From: Rhodoferax sp. UBA5149
GTDB taxonomy: Bacteria > Pseudomonadota > Gammaproteobacteria > Burkholderiales > Burkholderiaceae_C
Direction of reading: 5' to 3'
Assembly: GCF_002413825.1 (NCBI RefSeq)
Contig: NZ_DHXT01000121.1
Coordinates: 1-15,912 of the forward strand
Length of the DNA: 15,912 bases
Both the position numbers and the translations under genes were made by a program. Below, piece after piece: positions 13,425 through 15,912 of the stretch. The notes under the pieces are model-generated. The model saw only the letters and a list, made by a program, of their open reading frames with translations. It was not told where the DNA came from and did no database searches. Within the stretch, counting starts at the first letter, position 1, and every line of letters begins with the position of its first letter.

Positions 13425-13455
13425 CGCAAGCAGCTATCGAATTAATAGCAATTCG
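13425..13455. repeat. Short intergenic repeat of the Comamonadaceae type with overlapping inverted repeats
   Basis: The stretch begins CGCAAGCAGCTAT. It contains GCTAT/ATAGC arms (13433-13437 and 13445-13449) and alternative CGAATT/AATTCG arms (13438-13443 and 13450-13455). From memory, sequences of the form AGCAGCTAT...AATAGCA recur in intergenic regions of Comamonadaceae genomes; that is recognition, not a search. Its function is unknown. Confidence 0.55.
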
Positions 13456-13466
13456 GGTTTCACCGA

Positions 13467-13489
13467 GTGGCCGTGGGCCGGGGCCACGG
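13467..13489. other. GC-rich hairpin in the spacer before the cation transporter
   Basis: CCGTGG (13471-13476) pairs with CCACGG (13484-13489) around a 7-nt loop. An alternative GTGGCC/GGCCAC pairing is shifted by a few bases. No run of T follows, so it is not a standard intrinsic terminator. It could end or attenuate the upstream transcript in a Rho-dependent way, or be incidental in GC-rich DNA. Confidence 0.4.
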
Positions 13490-13600
13490 CGTCAGCGCTA
13501 AGCCCCTCTTAAGACTGTGCGGCGAAGATGGGCCACTCTTTTGCCCTGCACCGCCCTAAACTCGGCCAACCACCCTTCGCGCGACGCGCGCACATTTATT

Positions 13601-14560
13601 ATGAAATTCACCGACCTGGCCGACGACGCCGAAGACACCGAGCACACGCCGGCCGAGCGTGCAGCCGCCGCGTCGCGCAGTACCTGGGTCAGCGTCGGCG
13701 TCAACCTGGTCCTGACCATCACCCAGATCGTGGTCGGCGTTGTGGCCAAGTCGCAAGGCCTGATCGCCGACGGCATCCATTCGCTGTCCGACCTGGTGGC
13801 CGACTTTGTCGTGTTGTTCGCCGGCCACCACAGCAAGAAGGACGCCGACGTCGACCACCCCTACGGCCACCAGCGCTTCGAGACGGCCGCCTCGCTGGTG
13901 CTGGGCACGCTGCTGCTGGCCGTTGGCCTGGGCATGCTGTGGTCTGCCATTCGCAAGCTCGAAGCGCCTGAAACAGTGCAAACGGTCCACGTCATCGCGC
14001 TCTGGGTGGCCGGCGCGGCGCTGGTTGCCAAGGAGCTGCTGTTTCGCTACATGCTGTCGGTGGCCAAGCGCGTCAAGTCGAGCATGCTGGTGGCCAATGC
14101 CTGGCATGCGCGCTCGGACGCGGCCTCATCGCTGGTGGTGGGTATCGGCATCATCGGCAACCTGGCGGGCTACCCGATTCTGGACCCGATCGCCGCCCTC
14201 ATCGTCGGCGTCATGGTGACCAAAATGGGCTGGGGATTCGCCTGGGACGCGCTGCACGACCTGATGGACCGCGCGGTGGACGAGCAGGAGGTGGACGCGA
14301 TTCGCCGCACGCTGATCGAGACACCCGGCATCAGCGGCGTGCACGACGTGCGCACGCGCAAGATGGGCGACATGATCGTGGTCGACGCGCACATCGAAGT
14401 CGACGCCGCCATCAGCGTCGAGGCCGGTCATGACATTGCCGTGCTGGCGCGCCAGCGGGTGCTGCAGCGCCATCGCGTGCTGAACCTGATGACGCATGTG
14501 GACCCCTGGCGCCGGCCCGATCTGGACCATGCGCCGCCCGTGGCCCCCGCCAAGTCGTAA
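13601..14560 (+). CDS. Cation diffusion facilitator (CDF) family metal transporter
   Basis: An inner-membrane, proton-coupled exporter of divalent metals (zinc, iron, manganese or cobalt; which one is not clear). From ATG 13601 it is 319 aa with six predicted helices. Metal-site motifs are H60-x3-D64 in helix 2 (HSLSD) and H169-x3-D173 in helix 5 (HARSD). HPYGH (86-90) follows helix 2. The cytoplasmic C-terminal dimerisation domain carries GISGVHDVRTRKMGD, DAHIEVD and HVDP. An in-frame GTG at 13517 would add 28 residues with no conserved features, so the ATG is preferred although its Shine-Dalgarno is weak (upstream sequence ACATTTATT). The gene ends 5 bp before the stop of the convergent vanB. 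Confidence 0.92.
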   Translation: MKFTDLADDAEDTEHTPAERAAAASRSTWVSVGVNLVLTITQIVVGVVAKSQGLIADGIHSLSDLVADFVVLFAGHHSKKDADVDHPYGHQRFETAASLVLGTLLLAVGLGMLWSAIRKLEAPETVQTVHVIALWVAGAALVAKELLFRYMLSVAKRVKSSMLVANAWHARSDAASSLVVGIGIIGNLAGYPILDPIAALIVGVMVTKMGWGFAWDALHDLMDRAVDEQEVDAIRRTLIETPGISGVHDVRTRKMGDMIVVDAHIEVDAAISVEAGHDIAVLARQRVLQRHRVLNLMTHVDPWRRPDLDHAPPVAPAKS

Positions 14561-14565
14561 AAGTC

Positions 14566-15534
14566 TTAGAGATCGAGCACCAGCATCGGCGTCTTGGACC
14601 GCGAACAGCAGGGCAGGAACTGGTCGTTCGCGGCCTGTTCCTCGGGCGTGAGATAGCTGTCCTTGTGATCCGGCACACCTTCGAGCACGCGCGTCAGGCA
14701 AGTGCCGCAGACGCCCTGCTCGCAGGACATCATGATCTCAATCCCGGCCGCAGCCAGCGCCTGGGTGACCGTCATGTCCTTGGGCACCGTGATGAGGCGG
14801 CCCGAACTGGCCAGCTTGATCTCGAAGCTGACGTCACTGTCTGACTGGGCCACTTCGGCGGCAAAAAATTCATAGTGCAGCTGGCTCTCCGGCCAGCCCT
14901 GGGCGCGGGCCGTGTTCAGCACCGCCTCCATGAAGCCCTTGGGGCCGCAGACATACAGATGCGCCCCGGCTTGCGGCGCCGCCAGCAGCGCGGCGAGGTC
15001 GAGCTTCTGCGCAGTGGCGCCGTCGTCAAAATGGAACTGCACTTGGGGCGCATAGGCGGACGAGGCGATGCGCTGGTAAAAAGCCGTGCGCTCGCGCGAG
15101 CGCGTGCTGTAGTGCATCTCGAACTCGGCCCCGGTGATGGCCAGCCGCTCGGCCATGCACAGGATGGGCGTGACACCGATGCCGCCGGCCAGCAGCAGGC
15201 TGCGTTGGGCATCGTGCGCTAATCCGAAATGGTTCTTTGGCGCGCTGATCTGCAGCAGCTGCCCCTCTTGCACCTGCTCGTGCATCGCCTGCGAGCCGCC
15301 GCGCGAGGCCGGGTCGCGCAGCACGCCGATCAGGTAGCGGTGCGTTTCCTTCGGGTCATTGCACAGCGAATACCGGCGCGACAGCCCCCCCGGCAACTGC
15401 ACGTCCACATGCGAGCCGGCGGAGAAGGCCGGCAGCGGCCCGCCGTTCACATCCACCAGCTCTAAGGTGCAGATGTCGGCCGCTTCCAGCGCCTTGCGCG
15501 CGACGCGGACCGATAGAGTGGAGGTGCTGCTCAT
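14566..15534 (-). CDS. vanB: Vanillate O-demethylase reductase subunit
   Basis: Passes electrons from NAD(P)H through a flavin and a [2Fe-2S] cluster to the oxygenase VanA for demethylation of vanillate to protocatechuate and formaldehyde. The 322-aa protein has the phthalate dioxygenase reductase order. It starts with a flavin domain with RRYSLCND (53-60), then a nucleotide domain with GGIGVTPI (117-124) and CGPKGFM (196-202). A C-terminal plant-type ferredoxin has C271-x4-C276-x2-C279 and the fourth ligand at C309 or C310. The end, CCSRSKTPMLVLDL, closely resembles VanB proteins as I remember them. It follows the vanA stop by 9 bp. GAGGA overlapping that stop gives its ribosome site, so the two are translationally close and co-transcribed. 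Related aromatic-acid dioxygenase reductases are the alternative. Confidence 0.9.
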   Translation of the reverse strand: MSSTSTLSVRVARKALEAADICTLELVDVNGGPLPAFSAGSHVDVQLPGGLSRRYSLCNDPKETHRYLIGVLRDPASRGGSQAMHEQVQEGQLLQISAPKNHFGLAHDAQRSLLLAGGIGVTPILCMAERLAITGAEFEMHYSTRSRERTAFYQRIASSAYAPQVQFHFDDGATAQKLDLAALLAAPQAGAHLYVCGPKGFMEAVLNTARAQGWPESQLHYEFFAAEVAQSDSDVSFEIKLASSGRLITVPKDMTVTQALAAAGIEIMMSCEQGVCGTCLTRVLEGVPDHKDSYLTPEEQAANDQFLPCCSRSKTPMLVLDL

Positions 15535-15540
15535 GGCCAG

Positions 15541-15545
15541 TCCTC
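15541..15545 (-). promoter_or_regulatory. Ribosome binding site of vanB overlapping the vanA stop
   Basis: On the minus strand TGAGGACTGGCCATG places GAGGA across the end of the vanA stop codon, with 6 nt between it and the vanB ATG. This confirms the vanB start and suggests coupled translation. Confidence 0.7.
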
Positions 15546-15912
15546 AGGCGTCGGCCGGGGCACCTGCAGCCGTCTGCTCCTCGGCCAGGAGGCGGTTCAG
15601 GATCTTGCGCGACTGCACGCCACCGGCATCGATGTTGAGCATGAGCAGGGCGCGCTCGGGGTAGGCCAGCAGGTTCTTCTGCTGCAGCTCCAGCATCTGC
15701 AGGTCTTCGCTGAAGATCTTGCCCTGGCCTTCGCGGATGGTGGCGGTGAGCGCCTTGTCTTTCGGGTTGAACTTGCGCGCCATGCCCCAGAAATAGTGGA
15801 TCGAGGTCTCGGTCTCGGGCGTGATGAAGTCCACCACCACGCTGTAGGCCTTGTGCTCGGGCGGCGCGTCGTAGCCGCCCTTGCCGGCATGCGCGACACC
15901 GACTTCGATCAT
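15544..15912 (-). CDS. vanA: Vanillate O-demethylase oxygenase subunit, C-terminal part (cut by window edge)
   Basis: The last 122 residues of a Rieske non-haem iron oxygenase; the N-terminal Rieske domain (C-x-H and C-x2-H ligands) and the catalytic iron ligands lie beyond position 15912. The visible part begins MIEVGVAHAGKGGYDAP, then has VVVDFITPET, HYFWGMARKFNPKD, REGQGKIFSEDL and LNIDAGGVQSRKIL. These blocks closely resemble the C-terminal domain of VanA as I remember it. The Met at the edge is internal, not the start. The gene is transcribed before vanB, as in known vanAB operons. The substrate is probably vanillate; related methoxybenzoate demethylases cannot be excluded from this fragment. 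Confidence 0.88.
   Translation of the reverse strand: MIEVGVAHAGKGGYDAPPEHKAYSVVVDFITPETETSIHYFWGMARKFNPKDKALTATIREGQGKIFSEDLQMLELQQKNLLAYPERALLMLNIDAGGVQSRKILNRLLAEEQTAAGAPADA

Noticed and set aside
13517..13600. GTG start adding 28 residues to the cation transporter
   Set aside because: The added residues have no conserved features and the family's N-terminal cytoplasmic segment is well represented from ATG 13601.
14558..14568. A bidirectional terminator between the convergent CDF and vanB genes
   Set aside because: Only 5 bp separate the stops and no hairpin-forming arms are visible there.

Overview
The window looks like a chromosomal segment from a Comamonadaceae-type betaproteobacterium (Polaromonas, Rhodoferax or Variovorax-like). 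The evidence is the GC-rich housekeeping genes, vanillate demethylase genes that closely resemble VanA and VanB as I remember them, and a short intergenic repeat at about 13425-13455 of a kind I associate with that family. The genus assignment is inference.

The left two thirds (22-11002, + strand) form a two-partner secretion (TPS) locus. A TpsB/FhaC-type outer-membrane transporter (22-1764) overlaps by 4 bp, at TTGA, a giant TpsA exoprotein (1761-9587, 2608 aa). TpsA carries, in order: an extended signal peptide, a TPS secretion domain, a beta-helix-like section, 14 tandem MBG/YDG-type repeats, a Gly/Ala/Ser-rich section, a Pro-rich linker and an unrecognised AT-rich C-terminal domain of about 145 aa. 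Two tandem, mutually paralogous secreted proteins follow (9677-10345 and 10361-11002). I cannot assign them to a named family. Their position suggests accessory proteins of the exoprotein (maturation, surface retention or immunity). This unit is the part of the window most likely to hold something undescribed.

A gene-free stretch of 571 bp (11003-11573) with a symmetrical interrupted palindrome separates the TPS locus from ordinary genes. These are pyrF (11574-12419, - strand), a divergent EamA-family transporter (12465-13409, +), a 191-bp spacer with a family-type repeat and a GC-rich hairpin, and a cation diffusion facilitator (13601-14560, +). Converging on that last gene is vanB (14566-15534, -), preceded by the 3' end of vanA (15544 to beyond the window edge, -). 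Together these two encode a Rieske-type vanillate O-demethylase that turns lignin-derived vanillate into protocatechuate.

In the TPS locus the transporter would export the exoprotein across the outer membrane after both cross the inner membrane by Sec. The two small secreted proteins would act in the periplasm or outside. The right-hand genes have no visible functional link to the TPS locus.
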